55,395 nucleotides of DNA from Clostridiales bacterium. Its GTDB lineage: Bacteria; Bacillota; Clostridia; Lachnospirales; Lachnospiraceae. The position numbers and the translations under genes are program-made. Below the pieces are notes generated by a model, which was given only the letters and a program-made list of their open reading frames with translations, did no database searches and was not told the origin of the DNA. Shown piece by piece: positions 1-8,014 of this stretch (position 1 is the stretch's first letter; each line of letters begins with the position of its first letter). Where the stretch lies: the NCBI GenBank assembly GCA_020859965.1, contig JAJBVF010000034.1, positions 167-55,561 on the forward strand, read 5' to 3'.

Positions 1-150
1 CACCGTCTGCCTGATCGGCCCGGGAGTCTTCATCGTCTGCCTGTTTGGCCCGGGGGCTTTTGCAGCCTGTCTGTGCGGCTCAGGAACATTTGCTGCCCGG
101 CCAGACGATCCGGGAGATTCCAGCGTCCGACTGATCAGATCAGAGAATTC
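1..150. repeat. Degenerate 30-bp tandem repeat inside fruK, at least 5 units
   Basis: Units at 1-30, 31-60, 61-90, 91-120 and 121-150 share a pattern around gtctgcctg and cccggg. Similarity is highest between the two outermost units and decays toward the gene start. The period is ten codons, so the frame is kept. The array continues beyond the left edge. Confidence 0.8.
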
Positions 151-711
151 CTGTTCATTCGGCTTGATCAGATAGGGGGCGGCCGCAAGTCCCATTTTCA
201 GCGGCTCCCCCTCCGCGTCGAGAAAAACCTTCGCTCCTTTATCGGAGAGAACCGTCGTCCAGAGCGCATAGGTGTCAGCGGGGGCACCCTGCGGCAAACT
301 CCCGGAGAGAACCGCGATATCGCCCGGTGTGATTCGATGAAGCAGGCGCTGCAGCAGACCGTCCAGGAGCTGGTTTGAAACCCAAAAGCCAGGCTCATTG
401 ATATCCGTCGTGGTGTGCTCTGCCGGATCAATGATCTTCAGATTTGTGCGTGTCTCGCCTTCCGTGAAGACAAAATCAGTCTCCAGTCCCATCCTGGTAA
501 GAGCAGCCTGAACCGACCGCCCGGTATGGCCGCCGAGGATGCCCATGGCAACGCTTTGGCCCCCAAGATTCTGGATGACCTTGGAAACATTGATGCCCTT
601 CCCGCCCGGATCAGTCCGCATCCGCGCGACACGGTTTACGGCGTCTGTTTGAAAGGAAGGAATCCTGACCGTCTTGTCGAGCGCCGGGTTTAAGGTAATT
701 GTGAAAATCAT
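1..711 (-). CDS. fruK: 1-phosphofructokinase, N-terminal part (gene runs off the left edge)
   Basis: Phosphorylates fructose-1-phosphate to fructose-1,6-bisphosphate in the cytoplasm (PfkB/ribokinase family). The frame is open from ATG at 711 to base 1, giving 237 residues without a stop. It starts MIFTITLNPALDKT, followed by the PGGKGINVS sugar-binding motif near residues 36-44 and the IKPNEQEF segment near 182-189; all are typical of FruK. GGAGAA lies 6 nt before the ATG. The ATP-binding C-terminal part lies outside the window. Odd feature: residues 188-237 consist of five degenerate 10-residue units (30-bp DNA repeats, bases 1-150) that seem to grow out of the normal helix EFSDLISRTL into Pro/Gln/Arg-rich units such as KTPGPIRQTV. 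The usual fru regulator or PTS partner is not visible. Family call is firm; functionality with the repeat insert is inferred. Confidence 0.88.
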   Translation of the reverse strand, partial: MIFTITLNPALDKTVRIPSFQTDAVNRVARMRTDPGGKGINVSKVIQNLGGQSVAMGILGGHTGRSVQAALTRMGLETDFVFTEGETRTNLKIIDPAEHTTTDINEPGFWVSNQLLDGLLQRLLHRITPGDIAVLSGSLPQGAPADTYALWTTVLSDKGAKVFLDAEGEPLKMGLAAAPYLIKPNEQEFSDLISRTLESPGSSGRAANVPEPHRQAAKAPGPNRQTMKTPGPIRQTV

Positions 712-1194
712 GTTGTTCTCCATTTGAAAAATTGGGTATATAAGATAACGCCAACAAAGAAGGTAGTACAGGCTTTTTTAAAATGCAAGCACTTTTTTGG
801 AAAAAGATGAAAAAATGTTTTTTGTGTGCGGATCAGTTTTGCCCGTTACTTAAAAAAAGAAAGCTTCATGCCGCGAAGCGCGGCATTCAGGAACGCGGGT
901 GTTCCTGGTGACGCGGAACGGCAAGAACGTATAAAAAAATGGGGGAAAGAGGTTAGGCAGCTTTTCCCGGCGGCTGTGGCCACAGAAGCTTATATAATTG
1001 ACGATAATGTCTAAAAAACCCGGTACAATGTGGTTTATTATGACACTGGACGAATGATAAAAAAAGAGTTAAAATGCACCATGGAATTTTTAGAAACCGT
1101 TCATTTTTCTGAAATGGCTGGTTTGCTTTGGCGTATTGCCTGGCCCTGGAGGCGGGACGACATGCTCAGTATGGCGAAAGGCAGGTTTTGACGA
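712..1194. other. Intergenic region between divergent fruK and mrpE, with two adjacent hairpins
   Basis: No convincing gene is present; a possible 62-codon frame at 826-1014 has no recognisable product. Two perfect hairpins sit side by side: ATGCCGCG-AAG-CGCGGCAT at 868-886 and AGGAAC-GCGGGT-GTTCCT at about 889-906. A 12-bp palindrome CTGTGGCCACAG lies at 974-985. The region must contain promoters for fruK (A/T-rich block about 730-830) and for the mrp cluster (about 1010-1100), but I see no pair of boxes good enough to call. Confidence 0.5.
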
Positions 1195-1728
1195 GTGTTT
1201 CTATTGTATTTTTTACTCTGGATTATTTATTTTGGCTCTGTAACGGTGGAGAGCGTACTGTTTGGTCTGGGGATTGCGGCGGTGATTTTTGCGTTTACCT
1301 GCGCTTTTCTGGATCAGGACAATTCTGCTCCGCGTGGAGCGTCTTCTGACGGGCATGGCAATCTGCCTCCGGTCAAAAAGGGATGGCGCTATTATATTCG
1401 GAAAGAACTTTCTATTTATAAACGCATTCCTGGTATGCTGCAATACGTGTTTGTTCTGGTGTGGGAAATTGTGAAGGCAAATCTTGCGGTGATTCATATG
1501 ATTTTGTCGGAGGAAGAGGAGCTGCAGCCGGTGATTGTGAACTTTCATTCGGATTTGCAGACGCCGACCGGACAGGCTTTTCTGGCGAATGCGATTACAT
1601 TGACTCCGGGCACCATCACGGTATCATTGGAGAATGGGGATTATGTGGTCCACTGCCTGGATGAGGATCTGGCGGATGGCATGGAGACATCCATTTGCGC
1701 ACAGCTGATTTCGGACCTGGAAAAATAA
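1195..1728 (+). CDS. mrpE: Mrp-type Na+/H+ antiporter subunit E
   Basis: Membrane subunit of a multisubunit cation/proton antiporter. The 177-residue product has two N-terminal hydrophobic segments, then the MrpE-type soluble end with NAITLTPGTITV, the family hallmark, near residues 133-144. The start is a GTG immediately after an in-frame stop, with GGCAGG about ten bases upstream; no in-frame ATG fits better. It is the first gene of the cluster. A hydrophilic stretch (about residues 42-62) interrupts the usual N-terminal region. MrpE is usually needed for assembly rather than for ion transport itself. Confidence 0.88.
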   Translation: MFLLYFLLWIIYFGSVTVESVLFGLGIAAVIFAFTCAFLDQDNSAPRGASSDGHGNLPPVKKGWRYYIRKELSIYKRIPGMLQYVFVLVWEIVKANLAVIHMILSEEEELQPVIVNFHSDLQTPTGQAFLANAITLTPGTITVSLENGDYVVHCLDEDLADGMETSICAQLISDLEK

Positions 1729-1840
1729 CTGGTTTTTGCGGACGGATCTCAATTCCCGCAGATCAATCATCAGCGGGAAGCGTGATGGCGGAAAACGACT
1801 TTAAGATCTGGAGTTTTTGGAGAGGAGTGGCAGACGAAAT

Positions 1841-2179
1841 ATGGGAGAAGGAGTACCGGGCCTTTCACAGGCTTACACGTGGCTGTTTACGGCAGCATTG
1901 ATTTTTCTGGCGGTTTTACTGATATTGTGCCTGATTCGGGCGATCATCGGACCGCGGGTGGCGGACCGGCTTGTGGCTGTGAATATGATGGGGACGATAG
2001 TCATGGTTATTATCGCGATCCTGACCCTGATGCTGCAGGAAGGATATCTGGCTGATATCTGCCTGATTTACGCGATGATCAGTTTCCTGGCGGTCATTGT
2101 CCTTACAAAGGTATATATGGGTGTTTTTCTGGAGAGAAAAAACCAGGAAGGGGAGGACGAAAAACATGGCGGTAATTGA
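1841..2179 (+). CDS. mrpF: Mrp-type antiporter subunit F
   Basis: Small membrane subunit of 112 residues with three predicted helices; the motif IRAIIGPRVADRLVAVN is diagnostic of MrpF/MnhF. The ATG at 1841 is chosen because the protein then begins MGEGVPGLSQ just before helix 1 and AGGAG lies upstream; a TTG at 1817 would add eight residues without family support. The stop overlaps the start of mrpG by 14 bases, implying translational coupling. Confidence 0.88.
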   Translation: MGEGVPGLSQAYTWLFTAALIFLAVLLILCLIRAIIGPRVADRLVAVNMMGTIVMVIIAILTLMLQEGYLADICLIYAMISFLAVIVLTKVYMGVFLERKNQEGEDEKHGGN

Positions 2180-2663
2180 ATGGCTGCAGTTTCTGATCGG
2201 TGCGGTTTTCCTGATCCTCGGACTGGGTATTTTTACGGTGGAAATGATCGGCGTCTATCGGTTCCACTATGTGCTGAACCGGATGCACGCGGCCGCAATG
2301 GGAGATACGCTCGGCATTGGCTTTTGCCTGGTCGGACTGATCATAATGAATGGGGCGAATCTTACATCTCTGAAGTTGTTTCTGGTAGTTTGCTTCCTGT
2401 GGTTTTCCTCACCGACTTCCTCTCATCTGATCGCGCGCCTGGAGGTGACGACAGATCCGGAGCCTGAGAAACACTACCGAAAGGTGCCGCTGGATACGCT
2501 GGAAGAGGAGTTGAGCAAACGGGAAGAAGTCTCCGGCGCAGAGAAGTCAGATGAATTGTATGGCACAGAGGCAGAGTGTGTCCGGATGGACGGAGCAGTG
2601 ACAGATGACGTAAAAACTCCGGCAAACGGCACACGGACAGACATTCAGGGAGCGGAGGCATAG
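2166..2663 (+). CDS. mrpG: Mrp-type antiporter subunit G, with hydrophilic C-terminal tail
   Basis: A 165-residue product with three hydrophobic helices. FRFHYVLNRMHAAAMGDTLG-like sequence (here YRFHYVLNRMHAAAMGDTLG) is the conserved MrpG/MnhG signature. The ATG at 2166 has GGAGG at a good distance, while upstream in-frame codons lie inside mrpF. About 60 residues after the last helix are charged and low in complexity (EEELSKREEVSGAEKSDE), which is longer than typical MrpG. Followed directly by the MbhD-like gene. Confidence 0.87.
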   Translation: MAVIEWLQFLIGAVFLILGLGIFTVEMIGVYRFHYVLNRMHAAAMGDTLGIGFCLVGLIIMNGANLTSLKLFLVVCFLWFSSPTSSHLIARLEVTTDPEPEKHYRKVPLDTLEEELSKREEVSGAEKSDELYGTEAECVRMDGAVTDDVKTPANGTRTDIQGAEA

Positions 2664-2666
2664 GTG

Positions 2667-3212
2667 ATGCAGGTTTTTACATGTATTTTATTGGGATTCC
2701 TCCTGGTCTGCGCGATTTCTGTCAGCCTGTCGAAGAATCTTCTGAATTCGATTCTGATTTATATGTCTTACAGCCTGGTGATGTCGATCATCTGGATTGT
2801 ACTGGAGTCGCCGGATCTGGCGATCACAGAGGCCGCGGTCGGCGCAGGCGTGACAAGTATTCTGTTTTTTGTGACCCTGAAAAAAATTCATGCGATTATG
2901 GATGAAAAGGGCGATCTGGACGGCACGTATGATGCTTCGGACGAAGAGGACAGTTCAGAAGGATCTGAAACAGCGGGAGAACTGAATACGCCGGAAAAAA
3001 CGGATACGTCGAAAAAAACGGAAATTCTGAATGAAACGGAGCAGAAACAGCCGGAATCCGGGAATGATTCCGGAAAAAGACAGGAATTTTCGAGCAAAAG
3101 GCAGAAGAACAGGGAATGTACAAGGGCTGGGATGAGCAATTCGGACAGATCCTGGAAGTCCGGGAGCCGAGCGGCAAAAGGAGGGAAAGCGGATGAGCAG
3201 GAAACGACCTGA
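2667..3212 (+). CDS. MbhD/DUF4040-like subunit of the Mrp complex
   Basis: The first ~80 residues form three helices with SPDLAITEAAVGAGVTSILFF, the signature of the MbhD/DUF4040 domain that is normally the C-terminal part of MrpA. Here it is a separate gene. The rest (about 100 residues) is a highly charged tail rich in Glu, Lys, Ser and Thr, probably disordered. ATG 2667 is preferred over the adjacent GTG 2664 because GGAGG is then about eight bases away. Its 3' end overlaps the next gene by 20 bases. Position and family place it in the Mrp membrane module; the tail has no known role. Confidence 0.83.
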   Translation: MQVFTCILLGFLLVCAISVSLSKNLLNSILIYMSYSLVMSIIWIVLESPDLAITEAAVGAGVTSILFFVTLKKIHAIMDEKGDLDGTYDASDEEDSSEGSETAGELNTPEKTDTSKKTEILNETEQKQPESGNDSGKRQEFSSKRQKNRECTRAGMSNSDRSWKSGSRAAKGGKADEQETT

Positions 3213-4182
3213 ATCAGAATATCAGAAAACAATTTCCTTCCGACTGAAGCAGTGGCTGTCAGGGACAAAGGATCCATTCATTGGGACGCTGGAGATGAAG
3301 GCCAGGGAGCTTTCGGAAGGGGAAAAGGTCAGAATTGAAAAGGAAGAGCGGCTAAGGACGCGGGAATATCAGGAAGAGAAAAAGACCCGGGTTTCCCGCT
3401 GGGTGTATAACTCCCGGCGAAACAGGGATGTCCGTGTTTTCCGGGGAATTTACCGTGCCTGCGCGGCCTTGTTCTGTGTGTTCCTGCTGCTGATGCTGCT
3501 GACGGCGGTCTCGTGGCTGCCGACGGAAGGCCTGGAGGACCGTCCGGTGAACAATGAGGTCTCCGCGCGTTACATAGAGAGCGGCCTGCAGGAGACCGGC
3601 GCAGTCAATATTGTGACCGGCATGATCCTGGATTACCGTGCGTTTGATACGCTCGGCGAGTCGCATGTGCTCTTTGCCGCGACGATGACGGTGCTGATCC
3701 TGCTGCGGCTGGATCGTGACGAGGATAAAAAACGCCAGCAGGCCGATGATCGCCTGTACGAGCCGAAAAATGACCTGATCCTGCAGACGGTGGCGAGAAT
3801 TCTGGTGCCGCCGATCCTGATCTTTGGCATTTATATCATTCTCTGCGGTCATCTGGGACCGGGGGGCGGCTTTTCCGGAGGCGCTGTGATCGGCGCGGGA
3901 CTGATTCTGTATGTGAACGCGTTTGGCTTTGCGAAAACGGAGCGTTTCTTCACGGCTAAGACTTATAAGGTTACCAGCTTTAGCGCTCTCGCCTGCTACT
4001 CTCTGTCGAAATGCTACTCCTTCTATACCGGGGCAAATGAAATTGAGAGTGTGATCCCGCTGGGGACGCCGGGCGCGATCTTAAGCAGCGGCCTGATTTT
4101 TGTGCTGAACATCTGTGTCGGTATCGTAGTGGCCGGCACGATGTATACCTTTTATGCCATGTTCCGGAAGGGAGGCTACTGA
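3193..4182 (+). CDS. mrpB: Mrp-type antiporter subunit B fused to an MbhE-like segment
   Basis: A 329-residue protein. Residues 1-80 are charged and non-membrane. About 85-185 carry two helices around ACAALFCVFLLLMLLTAVSW and the conserved QETGAVNIVTGMILDYRAFDTLGE block (MbhE-like; equals the end of MrpA in classical systems). About 190-329 are MrpB/MnhB, with four helices and the diagnostic CGHLGPGGGFSGGAVIGAG. It starts within the preceding gene (20-base overlap) with GGAGG at the proper distance. Part of the membrane arm of the antiporter. Confidence 0.88.
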   Translation: MSRKRPESEYQKTISFRLKQWLSGTKDPFIGTLEMKARELSEGEKVRIEKEERLRTREYQEEKKTRVSRWVYNSRRNRDVRVFRGIYRACAALFCVFLLLMLLTAVSWLPTEGLEDRPVNNEVSARYIESGLQETGAVNIVTGMILDYRAFDTLGESHVLFAATMTVLILLRLDRDEDKKRQQADDRLYEPKNDLILQTVARILVPPILIFGIYIILCGHLGPGGGFSGGAVIGAGLILYVNAFGFAKTERFFTAKTYKVTSFSALACYSLSKCYSFYTGANEIESVIPLGTPGAILSSGLIFVLNICVGIVVAGTMYTFYAMFRKGGY

Positions 4183-4333
4183 CATTGTATGTTCTTTTAA
4201 TGCCAGTTTCTGCTGTATTCCGGGTGTGTATCTGTTCCGGCGGCATAAAGGCAGCCTCGGAGGTTCTGCCGTATCCGGGCGGAATGGCTCACATGGCGGA
4301 CACTGTAGTGTTCCGGAAAGGAGGAGATGAGCG

Positions 4334-4711
4334 ATGAATTTAGCAAATCTGCTGGATAATTATGAGGAAGCGGTGGCGATGATTCTGTTTGTGATCGGCT
4401 TTTCGAATCTTCTTTTGCAGCCGAATCTGATCAAAAAAATCATCGGCATGAATATCATGGACACGGCTGTTTATCTGTTTCTCGCCCTGAAGGGCTATAT
4501 TGAGGGGCATAAGGCGCCGATTGTCGTGGACGGCGTACAGAGCGTGGACGCGTATGTCAACCCGATTCCGAGCGGCCTGGTGCTGACCGGCATCGTGGTG
4601 TCTGTGTCGGTCTCCGCTTTGATGCTTTCCCTGACGATCCGTCTGTACCGCCGTTACCATACGCTGAATCTCGATGAGATCTCCACGCGTCTGAAGAAGG
4701 AGGATCTGTGA
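4334..4711 (+). CDS. mrpC: Mrp-type antiporter subunit C (NuoK-like)
   Basis: A 125-residue, three-helix membrane protein homologous to NuoK of complex I. LIKKIIGMNIMDTAVYLF and DPIPSALVLTGIVV-like sequence (here NPIPSGLVLTGIVVSVS) are the MrpC hallmarks. A strong AAAGGAGGAG site precedes the ATG. The 151-base gap upstream (4183-4333) holds no gene. The stop codon overlaps the next start by one base (TGATG). Confidence 0.9.
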   Translation: MNLANLLDNYEEAVAMILFVIGFSNLLLQPNLIKKIIGMNIMDTAVYLFLALKGYIEGHKAPIVVDGVQSVDAYVNPIPSGLVLTGIVVSVSVSALMLSLTIRLYRRYHTLNLDEISTRLKKEDL

Positions 4712-6216
4712 TGGAGTTCGTTCAGAATTTTCCTTTTATAACGATTATTCTGGCATTGTTTTCCGGCCCGCTCTGCTCGGTGCTCAAAAGCAGGGCGGCC
4801 AAACGGGTGAATACTGCCGTGATCTGCCTGGTCCTGGCGATGTCGGTCGCGGTGCTTGTTTTTACTTTGCGGACGGGAGAGGCCTACATCTATCGGATGG
4901 GACATTTTTCCGCGCCGTGGGGAAATGAGATCCGTGTCGGTGTGCTGGAAGCGTTTATGGCGGTCTTTTTCAGCGTGATCATGCTGCTGTGTATGCTCGG
5001 CGGACGCCGGGAACTCACTGCGGAGGTCGAGGAGACGAAGCAGAATCTGTACTATGTGATGGTGGGACTTCTGTTGTCCTCACTGCTGGCGCTAATTTAT
5101 ACAAATGACCTGTTTACTGCTTATGTATTTGTAGAAATTAACACGATTTCCGCCTGCGGTCTGATCATGATCCGACAGAACGGGCGCTCAATTGAAGCCG
5201 CGACACGTTATATGATCATGAGTCTGCTGGGTTCGGGACTATTCCTGATGGGGATCTGTTATCTTTATGATCTGACCGGCCATCTGCTGATGAGCAACAT
5301 CAAAGAGCAGGTAGCGCTGCTTGCGGCATCGGGAGAGTACCATATTCCACTGTTGATTTCCATTACCCTGATGTCAGTCGGACTCGCGATTAAAAGCGCG
5401 CTGTTTCCGTTCCACGCCTGGGTGCCGGATGCCTATGGCTATTCGACTTTGTCGTCTGCCGCGATCTTATCCTCCCTGGTTTCCAAAGGATATATTTTTC
5501 TGGTGGTCAAGATTTTCTACCGCGTGATCGGTTTTGATGTGATCCGGGAGAGCAAGGTTATCAATGTACTCTTTGTCTTTGGTGTCCTGGGTATGATCTT
5601 TGGCTCGGTCAACGCGATCCGGGAAAACAACATCCGCCGGATGATTGCCTGGTCATCGGTCGCGCAGATCGGATATATTTACATGGGCTTCGGCCTGGGG
5701 ACAACGGCGGGAATCACGGCCAGTCTGTTCCACATTCTGAGCCATGCGGCGACGAAATCCATGCTGTTTGTCTCGGCATCCGGGCTTACAGACGTGTCGC
5801 ATGGAGAAACAGACTTTTTCGGACTCACAGGATCCGGCTATCGAAATCGTATCGCAGGAGTGGCGTTTACTGCCGGATCGCTTTCCATGGTCGGCATTCC
5901 GCTGTTTTCCGGCTTTATTTCCAAGGTATTGTTTGCTTCGGCGGCTTATGATACCTCGGGCAAGCTGATTCCGGCGATGATCGCGCTGGCTGTCAGTACG
6001 CTCCTGAACGCGATTTATTTTATGAAGACAGTGATCCGGATTTATACGCCGTCACACAGGGCCGGCATTAAAACAGATACGCGGGTGATTGCGATGAGAG
6101 AGCAGCCGCAGAAGGCGGTAGTGCTGATGCTGTTTATCGCGCTGAATCTGATTCTGGGGCTTGGGTCGCAGCCGATTGTGAATATGCTTACGCAGGGCCT
6201 GGAAATGTTCGGTTAA
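4711..6216 (+). CDS. mrpD: MrpD-type antiporter subunit 1 (complex I subunit 5 family)
   Basis: A 501-residue polytopic membrane protein of the NuoL/M/N family, which moves H+ or Na+ through a channel lined by Lys and Glu. The key stretch AIKSALFPFHAWVPDAYGYS near residue 230 and the later SHAATKSMLFVSASG block are intact. ATG 4711 sits 7 nt after AGGAGG; a GTG at 4708 would be too close. Of the four large subunits here, this one most resembles classical MrpD. Confidence 0.87.
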   Translation: MEFVQNFPFITIILALFSGPLCSVLKSRAAKRVNTAVICLVLAMSVAVLVFTLRTGEAYIYRMGHFSAPWGNEIRVGVLEAFMAVFFSVIMLLCMLGGRRELTAEVEETKQNLYYVMVGLLLSSLLALIYTNDLFTAYVFVEINTISACGLIMIRQNGRSIEAATRYMIMSLLGSGLFLMGICYLYDLTGHLLMSNIKEQVALLAASGEYHIPLLISITLMSVGLAIKSALFPFHAWVPDAYGYSTLSSAAILSSLVSKGYIFLVVKIFYRVIGFDVIRESKVINVLFVFGVLGMIFGSVNAIRENNIRRMIAWSSVAQIGYIYMGFGLGTTAGITASLFHILSHAATKSMLFVSASGLTDVSHGETDFFGLTGSGYRNRIAGVAFTAGSLSMVGIPLFSGFISKVLFASAAYDTSGKLIPAMIALAVSTLLNAIYFMKTVIRIYTPSHRAGIKTDTRVIAMREQPQKAVVLMLFIALNLILGLGSQPIVNMLTQGLEMFG

Positions 6217-6249
6217 AGAAAAGGAACGGTTGTAGATGAGGAGGAAAAT

Positions 6250-7860
6250 ATGGGAATTTGGATTTTGCTGCCGATTTTTTTGCCAGTGATTGTCGGTATA
6301 CTGCTTTTGCTTCCGCCGGGAGCCGGAGAATCTGCAAAGAAGAATCAGGATCACCAGAGTGATTCGAGTCTTCAGGAATACCCTCCGGACGGCGGAAAGG
6401 AATCCTTGCGCACTCGGTTTGCCCGGCTGATCGGGACCCTCGATGAGAGTCCGGAGAGTCTTTCGAGGCTCCATAAGCTGACAGCCGCGGCGCTGATCGT
6501 GTCGGCTCTGGTGGCTCTGGCGGCGGCCTGGAGCGGGGATCGCAGCTTTACGTGGTTTGAACTGATGGAAGGGATCCCGGTTTATTTTCAGATTGACGAC
6601 GTGGGACGTCTGTTTGTCACAGTGATCAGCCTTGTGTGGGTGCTGGTGTGTTTCTATTCGTTTGTTTACATGGGACATGAAGGAAACGAACGGCGGTTCT
6701 TCGGCTTTTATCTGATCGTATATGGAGTGCTGGTGGCGCTTTCTTTCTCGGGAAACCTGGTGACGATGTACCTGTGTTATGAGCTGATGACATTGACCTC
6801 GATGCCGATGGTGCTGCACTCGGGCAGTCACGAGTCGATTATGGCTGCGCTGAAATACTTGTTTTATTCCATGTGCGGCGCGTATCTGGGACTGTTTGCC
6901 ATTTTCTTCTTATATAAGTATTGTGATTCCATCACTTTTACAGCCGGGGGCACTTTGAATCTGGCTCTGGCCGAAGGACATACGGGAATTCTCCTGGCCG
7001 CGATTATGGCGTCACTGATCGGCTTTGGCGCGAAGGCGGGTATGTTTCCGCTGCACGCATGGCTGCCCACTGCGCATCCGGTAGCACCGGCACCCGCGTC
7101 GGCAGTGCTCTCTGGTATTATTGCGAAAGCCGGTGTGCTGGCGATCATCCGCGTGGTGTTTTACATCGTAGGCGCGGATTTTATCCGGGGGACCTGGGTG
7201 CAGACCGCGTGGATGACCCTTGCTCTGCTTACGGTGTTTATGGGTTCCATGCTTGCGTTCCGTGAGAAAGTATTCAAAAAACGTCTGGCGTACTCCACAG
7301 TCAGCCAGGTTTCGTATATTCTGTTCGGCCTTTCTACGCTTGCTCCGACGGCTATGGAAGGAGCTCTGCTGCATGTGGTGTTCCACGCGATTATCAAAAG
7401 TGTCCTGTTTTTGACGGCCGGTATTTTTATCTTCCGCGGCAATCTCTCCAGGGTGGATCAGCTTGAGGGAATCGGTAAAAAAATGCCGAAGACGCTCTGG
7501 TGCTTTACCTTTGCGTCGCTGGCTCTGGTCGGCATCCCGCCGATGAGCGGCTTTATCAGCAAATGGTATCTTGCGCAGGGCGCGCTTGAGGCGAATATCG
7601 GTGTCTTTGGTTGGGTCGGTCCGGCGGTGCTGCTGGTTTCTGCGCTGCTGACGGCGGGGTATCTGCTGTCGGTGGTGACGAATGGATTTTTCCCGAAAAA
7701 GAAGGAAGCGCAGGAAACGGATCCGCTCGATGGCATCACAGAGGCTCCGGCCGGGATGCTTATCCCGCTGGCGATCCTGGCAGCGCTGACAGTTCTGCTG
7801 GGCATATTCCCGAATCCGCTGATTCGTTTTGTGAGCAAAATCGCGGCGGCTGTTTTATGA
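6250..7860 (+). CDS. MrpD-type antiporter subunit 2 (complex I subunit 5 family)
   Basis: A 536-residue member of the NuoL/M/N family. Conserved motifs: LCYELMTLTSMPMVLH, GFGAKAGMFPLHAWLPTAHPVAPAPASA (channel Lys; quoted motif about residues 258-285) and HAIIKSVLFLTAGI. Between the first helix and the second hydrophobic region there is a hydrophilic insert (about residues 25-72, Ser/Glu/Lys-rich), unusual for the family. GAGGAGG precedes the ATG. It lies 33 bases after the first mrpD gene, clearly in the same transcription unit. Substrate ion cannot be read from sequence. Confidence 0.86.
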   Translation: MGIWILLPIFLPVIVGILLLLPPGAGESAKKNQDHQSDSSLQEYPPDGGKESLRTRFARLIGTLDESPESLSRLHKLTAAALIVSALVALAAAWSGDRSFTWFELMEGIPVYFQIDDVGRLFVTVISLVWVLVCFYSFVYMGHEGNERRFFGFYLIVYGVLVALSFSGNLVTMYLCYELMTLTSMPMVLHSGSHESIMAALKYLFYSMCGAYLGLFAIFFLYKYCDSITFTAGGTLNLALAEGHTGILLAAIMASLIGFGAKAGMFPLHAWLPTAHPVAPAPASAVLSGIIAKAGVLAIIRVVFYIVGADFIRGTWVQTAWMTLALLTVFMGSMLAFREKVFKKRLAYSTVSQVSYILFGLSTLAPTAMEGALLHVVFHAIIKSVLFLTAGIFIFRGNLSRVDQLEGIGKKMPKTLWCFTFASLALVGIPPMSGFISKWYLAQGALEANIGVFGWVGPAVLLVSALLTAGYLLSVVTNGFFPKKKEAQETDPLDGITEAPAGMLIPLAILAALTVLLGIFPNPLIRFVSKIAAAVL

Positions 7861-8014
7861 TTAAAAAACGATTGCCTGCATTCTGGTTTTATCGTTTGCT
7901 GGCCGATATGCACTTAAGAGCTGAGAATGACGGGGATGTCATTGATAAAAAGCTGCATAATCGGGCTTTGAGGAGGATTCTGTGAGCTCGCTCACATTTT
8001 AGAAGGAGGGATAG
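7861..8014. other. Short intergenic gap within the mrp cluster, with a small palindrome
   Basis: This 154-base gap has no gene. GTGAGC-TC-GCTCAC at 7982-7995 is a perfect 14-base palindrome just upstream of the ribosome binding site of the next gene, so it could modulate its translation. Confidence 0.4.

Noticed and set aside
826..1014. Possible 62-residue small protein between fruK and mrpE
   Set aside because: No recognisable domain; the frame is created mainly by the two hairpins at 868-906.
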